64,000 nt of DNA from Clostridiales bacterium (GTDB taxonomy: Bacteria; Bacillota; Clostridia; Lachnospirales; Lachnospiraceae): the NCBI GenBank assembly GCA_018365455.1, contig JAGZJZ010000021.1:55454-119453 (forward strand). Reading direction: 5' to 3'. A program made the position numbers and the translations under genes. Under the pieces are notes generated by a model. The model saw nothing but the letters and a program-made list of their open reading frames with translations. It was not told where the DNA came from and did not search any database. This document shows, in pieces, positions 34,701-43,512 of the stretch. The first letter of the stretch is position 1. The number at the start of each line of letters is the position of its first letter.

Positions 34701-36204
34701 AGATGAAGATTTTATTCTGCAGGGGATCAAAAATATAATAGACTGGGGTGCATTGGGAATGACCATTGTTCATATGGCCCAGGATGGTCTGGAGGCTCTT
34801 GCGTGCTGGGAAAAAGAGGAAGTGGATATTGTGGTGTCCGATATCTCCATGCCGAGAATGGGGGGCCTTGCTTTAATGGAGCGGTTGAGGGAGAAAAGCA
34901 AGAGGGTACGGTTCATCATTCTTACAGGATATGATGAATTTGAATACGCCAGAGCGGCGATTCACCTGGAAGTAGAAAATTATATTCTGAAGCCTATCGA
35001 TGAAGAACTGCTGGAAAAGACACTGCTGTCTGCAGCAGCGAAACTGGAGGAAAGAGAACACGCCGATATGGAGCAGATTGATGTAAAGACCGACCTTATG
35101 CGTTTCTTAAATGACAAAATGGATTCCCGTGAACAGGTACTTTATTTGAAGGAAACCGGCTTATCTGCAAAAAGTCCCTGTTCCTATGCTGCGGTAATGA
35201 AACTGAAGATGGACAGTCTGGGTGAGACAAAGCTTACGGATGTAATGAGGTGGCTTTGGCAGACGGTAACAGAACAGGAAATACGCATATATCATTTGCC
35301 ACCGGACAGCATTCTTCTAACCTTATCCTTCATGTCAGAAAGGGGGAGAGAAGTCAGAAAGTATCTGATGGAGGTGCTGAATCAGATAGAGAACAGATTT
35401 GGAATACAAATTTTTATCAGCATCAGTCCCTCTTTTATGGATTTTACAGAAATGCCGCAGGCTTACCGGGAGGCACTTCAGCTTCAAAAATATCTGGTTA
35501 TAGACGGCTATGGAAGCTGTGTGGACGGGGAGTATATCAATAACAGAAAATCTATGGATATTGTGGTTGATGCAGACCGGCTTCAGCGGCTGATTATACA
35601 AAAAGATAAAGCAGGTGCGCTTACGTTTCTGGAGGATTTGTTTGTAAATCATGTAAACAGGGAACTGGAGGCAGATGCACTTTTACAGATGTGTCTGCGG
35701 ATAGCCGGCATCATCCACGGCATCCGGGAAGAGTATAAGCTGGCTGGCAGGGGAGGAAAGCATCATCTGTATCATCTGATTGAAGAGATGAATCATGCGG
35801 AAGATATTGTTCAGATAAAATCTGTTTTCAGCGGGGAAATTATGGATATCATTGACAGCATCCATACGGAAGAATCCCATTACACGCCTGTGATTAAGCA
35901 AATTCTGGCAGAGGTCAGAGAGAATTATCGGGAAGATATGAATCTGAAGACACTTGCTTATAAATATCACATGAATACATCTTATCTGGGACAGGTTTTC
36001 CAGAAAGAGGTAGGCTGTTCTTTTGCACAATATCTGAGCAATACCAAAAACAGTAAGGCGAAAGATCTGATTTTAAGTACCAATATGCGCATAAATGATA
36101 TTGCAAAGGAAGTAGGTTATCCGGATACCAGTTACTTCTACCGTAAATTCAAGCAGTGTTATGGGGTGTCTCCAGCATCCCTGCGAGAAATAAAGAAATA
36201 TTAG
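34675..36204 (+). CDS. Response regulator with AraC-type output domain, YesN-like
   Basis: Cytoplasmic partner of the YesM-like kinase, 509 residues. Receiver domain 1-120 (MLVEDEDFILQGIKNIIDW; phosphoacceptor Asp in DIVVSDISMPRMGG; ILTGYDEFEYARAAI; Lys in YILKPIDEELL), a middle region of about 280 residues, and a C-terminal AraC domain (LKTLAYKYHMNTSYLGQVFQ; RINDIAKEVGYPDTSYFYRK). Overlapping start with AAAGGAG upstream means translation is coupled to the kinase. It probably activates the transporter genes starting 137 bp downstream. Confidence 0.93.
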   Translation: MMKKVMLVEDEDFILQGIKNIIDWGALGMTIVHMAQDGLEALACWEKEEVDIVVSDISMPRMGGLALMERLREKSKRVRFIILTGYDEFEYARAAIHLEVENYILKPIDEELLEKTLLSAAAKLEEREHADMEQIDVKTDLMRFLNDKMDSREQVLYLKETGLSAKSPCSYAAVMKLKMDSLGETKLTDVMRWLWQTVTEQEIRIYHLPPDSILLTLSFMSERGREVRKYLMEVLNQIENRFGIQIFISISPSFMDFTEMPQAYREALQLQKYLVIDGYGSCVDGEYINNRKSMDIVVDADRLQRLIIQKDKAGALTFLEDLFVNHVNRELEADALLQMCLRIAGIIHGIREEYKLAGRGGKHHLYHLIEEMNHAEDIVQIKSVFSGEIMDIIDSIHTEESHYTPVIKQILAEVRENYREDMNLKTLAYKYHMNTSYLGQVFQKEVGCSFAQYLSNTKNSKAKDLILSTNMRINDIAKEVGYPDTSYFYRKFKQCYGVSPASLREIKKY

Positions 36205-36225
36205 CCGGGAAGATATCGGGACATA

Positions 36226-36250
36226 AAGCAGTTTTAAACCACGCTCTAGA
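36226..36250 (-). repeat. Dispersed GAGCGTGTTT repeat, copy G
   Basis: Minus-strand AGAGCGTGGTTTAAAACTGC followed by TTTA. It lies between the response regulator and the permease gene. Confidence 0.5.
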
Positions 36251-36340
36251 AAAAGTACAAGAAACCTAAAAGTTTTCAACTATATTCCAATTCTGTTAAA
36301 TGATATAGTAAAGGTATCAAATAACAAGGGAGGGAATAAC

Positions 36341-37285
36341 ATGGGAAACAAAAATGGGAAATTTATAAGCCGTTTAAAAGCGAATAAAGAGCTGTTGTTT
36401 TTAAGCCTGCCGGGCGGCATATGGTTTCTGCTGTTTACCTATCTGCCGCTGTTTGGGATTTTAGTTGCTTTTAAAAAGTTCCGAATAGCAGACAACGGCG
36501 GGTTTTTTAAAAGTCTGATTGAGAGTGAATGGGTAGGATTTGAAAATTTTAAATTCCTGTTCGCAAGCGGGGATGCAGCCAGAGTATTTTTAAATACAGT
36601 CTTGTATAATCTGGTATTTATCATACTGGGAGTGGTGCTTCCGGTTCTGGTAGCCCTGCTGCTCAATGAGATCCGTAACAAAGGCATGGCTAAGATTTAT
36701 CAAAGCGCCATGTTCCTGCCATATTTTTTATCCTGGGTTGTGGTCAGCTACTGTCTTTTCGCATTCTTAAACCCGGAAAAAGGTTTTATCAACAATATCC
36801 TGCAGCAATATGGAAAAGAAGGGATTTCCTGGTATACAGAAAAATCCTGGTGGCCATTTCTGATTATCCTGATGAGCCAATGGAAAGGAATCGGATACAA
36901 TACGGTGGTCTACCTGGCATCGATCTGCGGGATAGATAAGACATATTATGAGGCTGCAGTCCTGGATGGAGCAACAAAGTGGCAGCAGATCAAATTCATC
37001 ACGTTACCCCTGTTAAAACCAGTCATAACTATTTTATTAATCATGTCAATCGGAAAAATATTCAATGCAGATTTTGGCCTTTTCTACCAGCTGCCGAAAA
37101 ATTCAGGTGCGCTGTTCGACGTGACGAATGTTCTGGATACCTATATTTTCAGGGCGCTGCGCGCTAATGGAGAGATTGGTATGAGTTCTGCAGCGGCATT
37201 GTTCCAGTCAACGGTAGGATTTGTATTGATTATGGCTGCAAATAAAATCGTTTCCAAAGTGGACAGCGATAATGCACTATTTTAA
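36341..37285 (+). CDS. ABC transporter permease, LplB-like
   Basis: Inner-membrane subunit of a carbohydrate importer, 314 residues, six membrane spans, opening with LFLSLPGGIWFLLFTYLPLF. The EAA loop for contact with the ATPase reads YYEAAVLDGATKWQQIKFIT near residue 205. GGGAGGG precedes the ATG. With the next two genes it forms an LplABC-like set (permease, permease, binding protein). No ATPase gene is nearby, which is normal for this family because a shared MsmX-type ATPase is encoded elsewhere. Substrate is inferred as mannose-containing oligosaccharide from context. Confidence 0.92.
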   Translation: MGNKNGKFISRLKANKELLFLSLPGGIWFLLFTYLPLFGILVAFKKFRIADNGGFFKSLIESEWVGFENFKFLFASGDAARVFLNTVLYNLVFIILGVVLPVLVALLLNEIRNKGMAKIYQSAMFLPYFLSWVVVSYCLFAFLNPEKGFINNILQQYGKEGISWYTEKSWWPFLIILMSQWKGIGYNTVVYLASICGIDKTYYEAAVLDGATKWQQIKFITLPLLKPVITILLIMSIGKIFNADFGLFYQLPKNSGALFDVTNVLDTYIFRALRANGEIGMSSAAALFQSTVGFVLIMAANKIVSKVDSDNALF

Positions 37286-37297
37286 GGGGGGAATAAA

Positions 37298-38257
37298 ATG
37301 TTTGCCGGATATAATGAAGCGAAACTTGAGAAAAAGATACAGAAAATAGAAGCAGAACAGTGTAAATATAACAAAGTGAAGAAACCCGCCAATGTAGTCT
37401 TTAACATTATTCTGAGTGCACTCTCCCTGTTTTGTGTCATACCGTTTATTTTTGTTATGATCATTTCTTTTACGGATGAAAAAATTCTGGCTGTGAATGG
37501 TTATCAGTTCTTTCCGGAAAAACTGAGCCTTTATGCATATCAATACATCATCAGTGCAGGTGAAAATATCATACGCAGCTATGGAGTTACCATTTTTGTT
37601 ACTGTAATCGGAACGATTATCGGCCTTTTACTGACAGGTACATATGCATATGCCCTTTCCAGAAAAACTTACGCTTACCGAAAGTTTTTTACTTTGGTAA
37701 TTACAGTGCCAATGCTGTTCAGCGGCGGAATGGTTGCAAATTATTTAGTTGTTTCTAAATTCCTGATGCTGAAAGATACGGTATGGGCATTGATTTTACC
37801 GCTATGTCTGAATACATTTAATGTCATTGTGCTGCGCACCTTTTTTAAGACCAGTATTCCGGATGCAGTTGTTGAATCTGCGAAAATAGACGGGGCATCC
37901 GAATGGAAACTTTTCTTCAAAATTGTGATCCCAATGGCACTGCCGGGGCTTGCTACAATAGGTTTATTTCTCACCCTTGCATACTGGAATGACTGGTTTT
38001 GCGCCATGATGTATCTGGACGGGAAAGAAATCATGCCGCTGCAATACCTGCTGATACAGATCGAAAATTCCATTGACTGGCTGGCAAGCAATAAATCCAT
38101 GATGGGTGTTGACGGGATACAGGCAGCAGCCAATCTGCCTAAAGAGACCATCAAAATGGCAATCGTGGTAATTTCCACTTTGCCAATTATCTTTGCTTAC
38201 CCATTCTTCCAGAGATATTTTATCAATGGGTTGACGATTGGTGCAGTAAAAGAATAG
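37298..38257 (+). CDS. ABC transporter permease, LplC/YtcP-like
   Basis: Second permease, 319 residues, starting 12 bp after the first. A longer N-terminal cytoplasmic tail (KLEKKIQKIEAEQCKYNKV) precedes six membrane spans. The EAA loop is VVESAKIDGASEWKLFFKIV near residue 190. The C-terminal motif AYPFFQRYFINGLTIGAVK is characteristic for the LplC group. AAGGGGGG precedes the ATG. It pairs with the upstream permease to form the translocation channel. Confidence 0.92.
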   Translation: MFAGYNEAKLEKKIQKIEAEQCKYNKVKKPANVVFNIILSALSLFCVIPFIFVMIISFTDEKILAVNGYQFFPEKLSLYAYQYIISAGENIIRSYGVTIFVTVIGTIIGLLLTGTYAYALSRKTYAYRKFFTLVITVPMLFSGGMVANYLVVSKFLMLKDTVWALILPLCLNTFNVIVLRTFFKTSIPDAVVESAKIDGASEWKLFFKIVIPMALPGLATIGLFLTLAYWNDWFCAMMYLDGKEIMPLQYLLIQIENSIDWLASNKSMMGVDGIQAAANLPKETIKMAIVVISTLPIIFAYPFFQRYFINGLTIGAVKE

Positions 38258-38277
38258 TCAACATCGAATTTATAACG

Positions 38278-38335
38278 CTGCGAGCAGCGGGGCAATTGTT
38301 CTTTGCTTCTGCTCCGGTTATCGCTCGCGGGAATG
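38278..38335 (+). repeat. Palindromic dispersed repeat, divergent copy 3
   Basis: Starts GCTGCGAGCAGCGGGGC and ends TCGCTCGCGGGAATGAA, sharing the GCTCGCGGGAAT(A/G)AA end with copies 1 and 2. The palindromic centre differs. It is placed between the permease and binding-protein genes. Confidence 0.5.
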
Positions 38336-38405
38336 AAAAAGACGATTGATACGTGTAGAAATGTAAATAACCACATGGCTGTGGACGAAGAAAGGGACAG
38401 GAATT

Positions 38406-39911
38406 ATGAAATTAAATAAAATCAAAAAAGCAGCAGCAATTATCACTGCAGGAGCGCTGGTTCTGGGCATGGTTTCGGGGTGTGGAAGTAAGGAAACAGC
38501 AAAAGGAACAGACGGGGAAGATGTGGTAACACTCATATGGTATCAGGATGGGGATGCGCAGAAAGATACCCCTCAGGTGCTGGAAAAAGTAAATGAGTAT
38601 ACAAGAGAAAAAATAGGGGTGGAGATCAAGATCAACAATATCGGCTGGGGTGATTATAACCAGAAGATGCAGGTAGTCATTAATACAGGGGATAACTGGG
38701 ACATGGCATTTACCAGTTCCTGGGCAAATGATTACCTACAGATGGCTCAAAAGGGTGCATTCCTGCCTCTTGACGATTACCTTCAAAAAGAAGGAAAAGA
38801 AATGTATGAGAAAATTGATAAACGGTTCTGGGATGCGGCTAAGATAGGCGGTGTAACCTATGGTGTTCCAAATGAAAAAGAGATCGGTAGCTATCCAATG
38901 TGGGTATTTACCAAAGAATATGTGGATAAATATGATATACCGGTTGAAGATATCCATACATTAGAAGATCTGGAGCCATGGCTGAAGCTAATTAAGGAAA
39001 AAGAACCGGAAGTGGTACCCTTATATTTGATTAAGAGCTTTACTGCCCCCACCTATATGGATAAAATTCAGGATCCTGTAGGAATTGAGTATGGGGATGA
39101 GTCATTGACGGTGAAAAACCTGTTTGAAACAGATCAGATGAAAAGTACATTGGAGACATTAAGAAAGTATTATCTGGCGGGGTATATCAATAAAGATGCC
39201 GCAACTGCAACAGATGACAAATCAGTGAAACGGTTCGTGACAAAAGGAGATGGCCAGCCCTATGCAGAAGTAGTCTGGGGAAGAGACCTTGGATATGAAG
39301 TAGCAACTTCACCCATTATGGATATGCAGGTTACCAATGCTTCAGCCAGAGGTTCCCTGACAGCAATATCAAAGAACTGCAAATACCCTGAAAAAGCAGT
39401 GGCATTTTTAAATCTGGTCAACACGGATGAATATTTGAGAAATCTCCTGAATTATGGAATTGAAGGTGTACATTATGAAAAGGTTCCGGTATCGGCAGAA
39501 GAGAAAGAGGCCGTGAAAGGAAAGTCATATGTATATGACAATAAAGTAAAACTGATTGAAGAAAAAAGAAAAGATTACTCCGTTCCTTACTGGATTCAGG
39601 GTGGAATGTTCAATACTTATGTGCAGGATACGGAGCCAGCAGATAAATGGAGTACGTTTAAAGAGTTTAACGACCAGGCGGTTAATGCTCCCTCCTTTGG
39701 GTTTGATTTTGATTCTGAACCGGTAAGTACGGAGATTGCAGGATTCCGGAATATTCTGGATGAGTTCGGACCTTCCCTGTTCACCGGAAGTGTTGATCCT
39801 TCTGAATATCTGCCGGAGCTGCAGAAAAAGCTGGAGGCGACAGGATTACAGAAGGTAATTGATGAAATGCAGAGGCAGATTGACGAATGGAAGGGGAAAG
39901 TGGCAAAATAA
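38406..39911 (+). CDS. Extracellular carbohydrate-binding lipoprotein, LplA-like
   Basis: Solute-binding lipoprotein of 501 residues for the two permeases upstream. A type II signal peptide (KIKKAAAIITAGALVLGMVS, lipobox VSGC, cysteine 27) leads to a mature protein with the LplA pattern: VTLIWYQDGDAQKDTPQVLE, IGWGDYNQKMQVVINTGDNW, KAVAFLNLVNTDEYLRNLLN, and the closing DEMQRQIDEWKG. The cysteine would be modified by Lgt. Separated from the permease gene by 148 bp containing a repeat, which could change relative expression. Confidence 0.92.
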   Translation: MKLNKIKKAAAIITAGALVLGMVSGCGSKETAKGTDGEDVVTLIWYQDGDAQKDTPQVLEKVNEYTREKIGVEIKINNIGWGDYNQKMQVVINTGDNWDMAFTSSWANDYLQMAQKGAFLPLDDYLQKEGKEMYEKIDKRFWDAAKIGGVTYGVPNEKEIGSYPMWVFTKEYVDKYDIPVEDIHTLEDLEPWLKLIKEKEPEVVPLYLIKSFTAPTYMDKIQDPVGIEYGDESLTVKNLFETDQMKSTLETLRKYYLAGYINKDAATATDDKSVKRFVTKGDGQPYAEVVWGRDLGYEVATSPIMDMQVTNASARGSLTAISKNCKYPEKAVAFLNLVNTDEYLRNLLNYGIEGVHYEKVPVSAEEKEAVKGKSYVYDNKVKLIEEKRKDYSVPYWIQGGMFNTYVQDTEPADKWSTFKEFNDQAVNAPSFGFDFDSEPVSTEIAGFRNILDEFGPSLFTGSVDPSEYLPELQKKLEATGLQKVIDEMQRQIDEWKGKVAK

Positions 39912-39965
39912 CCCTATGTAAAAGGCAAAGCCTCCAAATTTCTCCTGAATCAAGATAAAGTACCA

Positions 39966-39994
39966 TTGAGGTATTAGTAAACTTGGTTTATAAT
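39966..39994 (+). promoter_or_regulatory. Promoter of the GH2 gene
   Basis: TTGAGG at 39966-39971 and a perfect TATAAT at 39989-39994 are 17 bases apart, 69 bases before the GH2 start. Confidence 0.68.
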
Positions 39995-40062
39995 ATAAGT
40001 ATTAACAAAAACAGAACGAAGGGTTACAGGGTTTACAAAATATAATTCAGGAGGAAAAACCT

Positions 40063-42498
40063 ATGGTTACACAGATGTTACAGGATAACTTCAGAATGCG
40101 AAGGCTGGGAGAAGGGGAATGGCTGCCTGGTGTTGTACCGGGTACGGTTTACACCGATTTACTTTTAAACGGGGAAATGGAAAATCCATTCTGGAAAGAC
40201 AATGAGGAAAAGGCGCTAAAACTTATGGAATATGACTATGAGTACAGCACCATGTTCCAGGTGGATTCCGGAGTGTATGAAAAAGAAAGGGTATTACTAC
40301 GGTTTGACGGGCTGGATACCATTGCTGATGTTTATGTAAATGGAGAACTGGCTGGATCGGCATATAATATGCACCGAATCTGGGAATTTGACGTAAAGAA
40401 GCTGTTAAACCCGGGACAGGACAATGAACTGCATGTAGTGCTGCATTCCCCTTTGAAGTATATCCGGGAAGCATTTGCAACCTCTCCCACAAGGGGATCT
40501 GAAGACGCTATGGATGGATTTGTCCATATCCGAAAGGCGCATTGTATGTTTGGATGGGACTGGGGCGCACACCTGCCGGATGCGGGTATATTTAGACCGG
40601 TCAGGCTGATTGGCGTTGACCGTGCCCGGATTGACAGCGTTTATATTACCCAGATTCACCAGGAAGGGAAAGTTCGTCTTCAGATCCGGGTGGAAGAAGA
40701 TAAGCGTGACAGCCTTGAAACTACATATGAAGTGAAGGTGACAGATCCCCATGGTAATTCCAGGGACTATTATAATTCACCGAATGTAATCACTATTGAA
40801 GAGCCCCAGCTATGGTGGCCAAACGGATATGGTGCTCAGGATTTATATGAACTGGAAGTTACTCAAAAAACCGGTGATACCGTGACGGATTCCTGGAAAC
40901 GCAGAGTCGGGCTTAGAACCATGACCATGCATATTGAAAAAGACCAGTGGGGTTCCTGTTTTGCACACCGGGTAAACGGGATTTCTATTTTTGCAATGGG
41001 AGCAGATTATATTCCCGAAGACCATCTCCTTGGAAGAGTGAACAGTAAAACAACGAGAAATCTTCTGGAACAGTGCAAAGCGGCGAACTTCAATGCGGTA
41101 CGTGTCTGGGGAGGCGGATACTATCCCGAAGACTGGTTTTATGATATCTGCGATGAATTGGGGCTTATAGTGTGGCAGGACTTTATGTTTGCCTGTGCCG
41201 TGTATGATCTTACACCGGAGTTTGAAGCGAATATCCGTCAGGAATTTATCGATAATATTAAGAGATTGCGTCATCATGCATCACTTGGGCTGTGGTGCGG
41301 TAACAACGAGATGGAGCTGTTTGTCAAAGAAGGCAACTGGGTGAGCAGACACTCGGAAGTAAGGGACTATATTCTAATGTACGAACGTATCATACCAGAA
41401 CTTTTAAAAGAATATGATCCGAATACATTTTACTGGCCTGCAAGTCCTTCCTCGGGGGGATCTTTTGATGAACCAAATGATCCAAACAGGGGAGATGTGC
41501 ACTACTGGGAAGTTTGGCATGGTAATAAACCATTTTCCGAATACCGGAAGCATTATTTCCGATACGCTTCCGAATTTGGTTTTCAGTCATTTCCAAGTGT
41601 CCGTACCATAGAAACGATAACCGATGATCCCAGAGATCTGAATATCTTTTCCTATGTAATGGAAAAGCATCAGAGAAATTTCGGTGCAAATGGGAAGATT
41701 ATGAATTATCTCCAACAGACCTACCGATATCCCTACAGTTTTGAAACGGTAATCTACGCCTCCCAATTACTTCAGGCAGATGCGATCCGTTATGGTGTGG
41801 AGCATTTCAGGCGAAACAGAGGGCGCTGTATGGGAGCGATTTACTGGCAGCTCAATGACTGTTGGCCGGTGGCATCCTGGGCATCCATTGATTACTGCCA
41901 GAGATGGAAAGCGCTTCATTATTATGCAAAACGGTTTTTTAATCCACTGATGATTTCCTGTGAGGAAGAAGGTCTTTTAACGCAGGATGCCGATATGAAC
42001 CGGGAGCATTATCAGATAAAAAAGTCAATTCATTTAAATGTTGCAAATGAAACAAGAGAGGAAGAAAACGTAACGGTTCAATGGCAGTTGAGAGACGCCG
42101 GTGCTGCGGTACTAAGAGAAGAGACATGTGATATTACGGTCCCGGCACTGACAAGCATATGGCTGGACAAGCAAGAGCTTCCCAAGATAGATATGTTTAC
42201 AGAATATGTCAGCTATCAGCTGCTGAAAAATGGAGAAGTTATATCAGAGGGAACGGTGATTTTTTCGCTTCCCAAATATTTTAAATACCAGGATCCCCAG
42301 CTTACATGCCGGGTGGAGGATGGGGAAATCATCGTGACAGCAAAAACATATGCAAAAAATGTGGAGATTTTAAACCAGATGGAAGACCTTATATTATCCG
42401 ATAATTATTTTGATATGAACGCCGGAGAAAAGCGGATCAGGATAATCAGCGGAAAGCCGGATAAACTACGGCTTAGAAGCGTTTATGACATCGGATGA
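40063..42498 (+). CDS. Glycoside hydrolase family 2, beta-mannosidase
   Basis: Cytoplasmic retaining exo-beta-mannosidase of 811 residues, suited to Man-beta-1,4-GlcNAc cores or manno-oligosaccharides. Order: jelly-roll sugar-binding domain (VPGTVYTDLLLNGEMENPFW; RFDGLDTIADVYVNGELAG; HCMFGWDWGAHLPDAGIFRP), an Ig-like domain, then the barrel with acid/base Glu in LWCGNNEMEL near residue 414 and nucleophile Glu in RYASEFGFQSFPS near 502; GAIYWQLNDCWPVASWASID follows. The motif WDWGPxxPxxGIxRP typical of beta-mannosidases is seen as WDWGAHLPDAGIFRP. CAGGAGGA precedes the ATG. Confidence 0.93.
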   Translation: MVTQMLQDNFRMRRLGEGEWLPGVVPGTVYTDLLLNGEMENPFWKDNEEKALKLMEYDYEYSTMFQVDSGVYEKERVLLRFDGLDTIADVYVNGELAGSAYNMHRIWEFDVKKLLNPGQDNELHVVLHSPLKYIREAFATSPTRGSEDAMDGFVHIRKAHCMFGWDWGAHLPDAGIFRPVRLIGVDRARIDSVYITQIHQEGKVRLQIRVEEDKRDSLETTYEVKVTDPHGNSRDYYNSPNVITIEEPQLWWPNGYGAQDLYELEVTQKTGDTVTDSWKRRVGLRTMTMHIEKDQWGSCFAHRVNGISIFAMGADYIPEDHLLGRVNSKTTRNLLEQCKAANFNAVRVWGGGYYPEDWFYDICDELGLIVWQDFMFACAVYDLTPEFEANIRQEFIDNIKRLRHHASLGLWCGNNEMELFVKEGNWVSRHSEVRDYILMYERIIPELLKEYDPNTFYWPASPSSGGSFDEPNDPNRGDVHYWEVWHGNKPFSEYRKHYFRYASEFGFQSFPSVRTIETITDDPRDLNIFSYVMEKHQRNFGANGKIMNYLQQTYRYPYSFETVIYASQLLQADAIRYGVEHFRRNRGRCMGAIYWQLNDCWPVASWASIDYCQRWKALHYYAKRFFNPLMISCEEEGLLTQDADMNREHYQIKKSIHLNVANETREEENVTVQWQLRDAGAAVLREETCDITVPALTSIWLDKQELPKIDMFTEYVSYQLLKNGEVISEGTVIFSLPKYFKYQDPQLTCRVEDGEIIVTAKTYAKNVEILNQMEDLILSDNYFDMNAGEKRIRIISGKPDKLRLRSVYDIG

Positions 42499-42522
42499 TG
42501 GAAAATTATCACCCCCAGAGTC

Positions 42523-42553
42523 AAAAACCCCGCTGTTTGCAGCAGGGTTTTTG
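42523..42553 (+). terminator. Terminator of the mannoside island
   Basis: AAAAACCCCGCTG (42523-42535) and CAGCAGGGTTTTT (42540-42552) pair with one mismatch around a TTTG loop. Confidence 0.85.
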
Positions 42554-42588
42554 TTCTCCGTTATGGTCGTTGCCCGCGGAAATAAATT
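42540..42588 (+). repeat. Palindromic dispersed repeat, divergent copy 4
   Basis: Ends GTCGTTGCCCGCGGAAATAAA, resembling the GCTCGCGGGAATAAA end of copy 2; the preceding TGTTCTCCGTTAT resembles copy 3. It lies just upstream of sigG. Confidence 0.4.
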
Positions 42589-42689
42589 TGTCAAGGGCTA
42601 AAAGTTGACATAATTTTTTTGATATCTGAATATTTGAGAGCCATAATGTGAATCATTCTATTAAACAAATTAATAGGAGGATGAACGTT

Positions 42690-43466
42690 ATGGCTCTTAA
42701 TAAAGTAGAAATTTGTGGTGTGAATACATCAAAGCTTCCCCTTTTAAACAACGAAGAAAAAGATGCACTTTTTGCCCGGATTCAGGAGGGCGATGAAGAA
42801 GCAAGAGAACTATACATCAAAGGAAACTTAAGGTTGGTATTAAGTGTAATTAAACGTTTTTCAAGCAGCAATGAAAATGCGGATGATTTGTTTCAGATAG
42901 GCTGTATTGGCCTGATTAAAGCGATTGATAATTTTGACTCCACCTTAAATGTAAAATTTTCTACTTATGCGGTTCCGATGATCATCGGCGAGATCCGCAG
43001 ATACTTAAGGGATAATAATTCGATCAGGGTAAGCAGGTCGCTTAGAGACACGGCTTACAAGGCAATTTATGCAAAAGAAGGCTATATGAAAAAGCATTTA
43101 AAGGAGCCTACCATTAATGAGATTGCTGATGAGATTGGAATTGCAAAAGAAGATATTGTATTTGCCATGGATGCGATCCAGAGTCCGGTCAGCCTTTATG
43201 ATCCGGTTTATACGGAAGGCGGAGATACTCTTTATGTAATGGACCAGATCAGTGATAAGAAGAATAAAGAAGAAAACTGGGTGGAATCCATCTCCTTAAA
43301 TGAAGCGATTAAAAGGCTGAATGAACGGGAAAGGCATATTATCGAACTGCGGTTCTTCCAGGGAAAAACACAAATGGAAGTAGCAAATGAGATTAATATA
43401 TCCCAGGCCCAGGTAAGCCGTCTGGAAAAGAATGCATTAAAGAGCATGAAGAACTATTTGAGATAA
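42690..43466 (+). CDS. sigG: RNA polymerase sporulation sigma factor SigG
   Basis: Late forespore sigma factor, 258 residues. The N-terminus NKVEICGVNTSKLPLL is specific for SigG. Region 2: KGNLRLVLSVIKRFSSSNEN, DDLFQIGCIGLIKAIDNFD, KFSTYAVPMIIGEIRRYLRD; region 3: EPTINEIADEIGIAKEDIVF; region 4: TQMEVANEINISQAQVSRLE. ATG 42690 is chosen, nine bases after TAGGAGG; an earlier ATG at 42681 abuts that site. In Bacillus and most clostridia sigG follows sigE directly; here the mannoside island lies between. Confidence 0.95.
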   Translation: MALNKVEICGVNTSKLPLLNNEEKDALFARIQEGDEEARELYIKGNLRLVLSVIKRFSSSNENADDLFQIGCIGLIKAIDNFDSTLNVKFSTYAVPMIIGEIRRYLRDNNSIRVSRSLRDTAYKAIYAKEGYMKKHLKEPTINEIADEIGIAKEDIVFAMDAIQSPVSLYDPVYTEGGDTLYVMDQISDKKNKEENWVESISLNEAIKRLNERERHIIELRFFQGKTQMEVANEINISQAQVSRLEKNALKSMKNYLR

Positions 43467-43512
43467 ATTAGGTGGGGTAGTTCCCCATAATATCAGGCAT
43501 GAAGGTGAGCAC

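Noticed and set aside
42605..42690. Sigma-F/sigma-G type promoter before sigG
   Set aside because: TGAATA and CATTCTA words are present but their spacing (about 21 bases) does not fit, and the TTGACA at 42605 has no good -10 at 17 bases.
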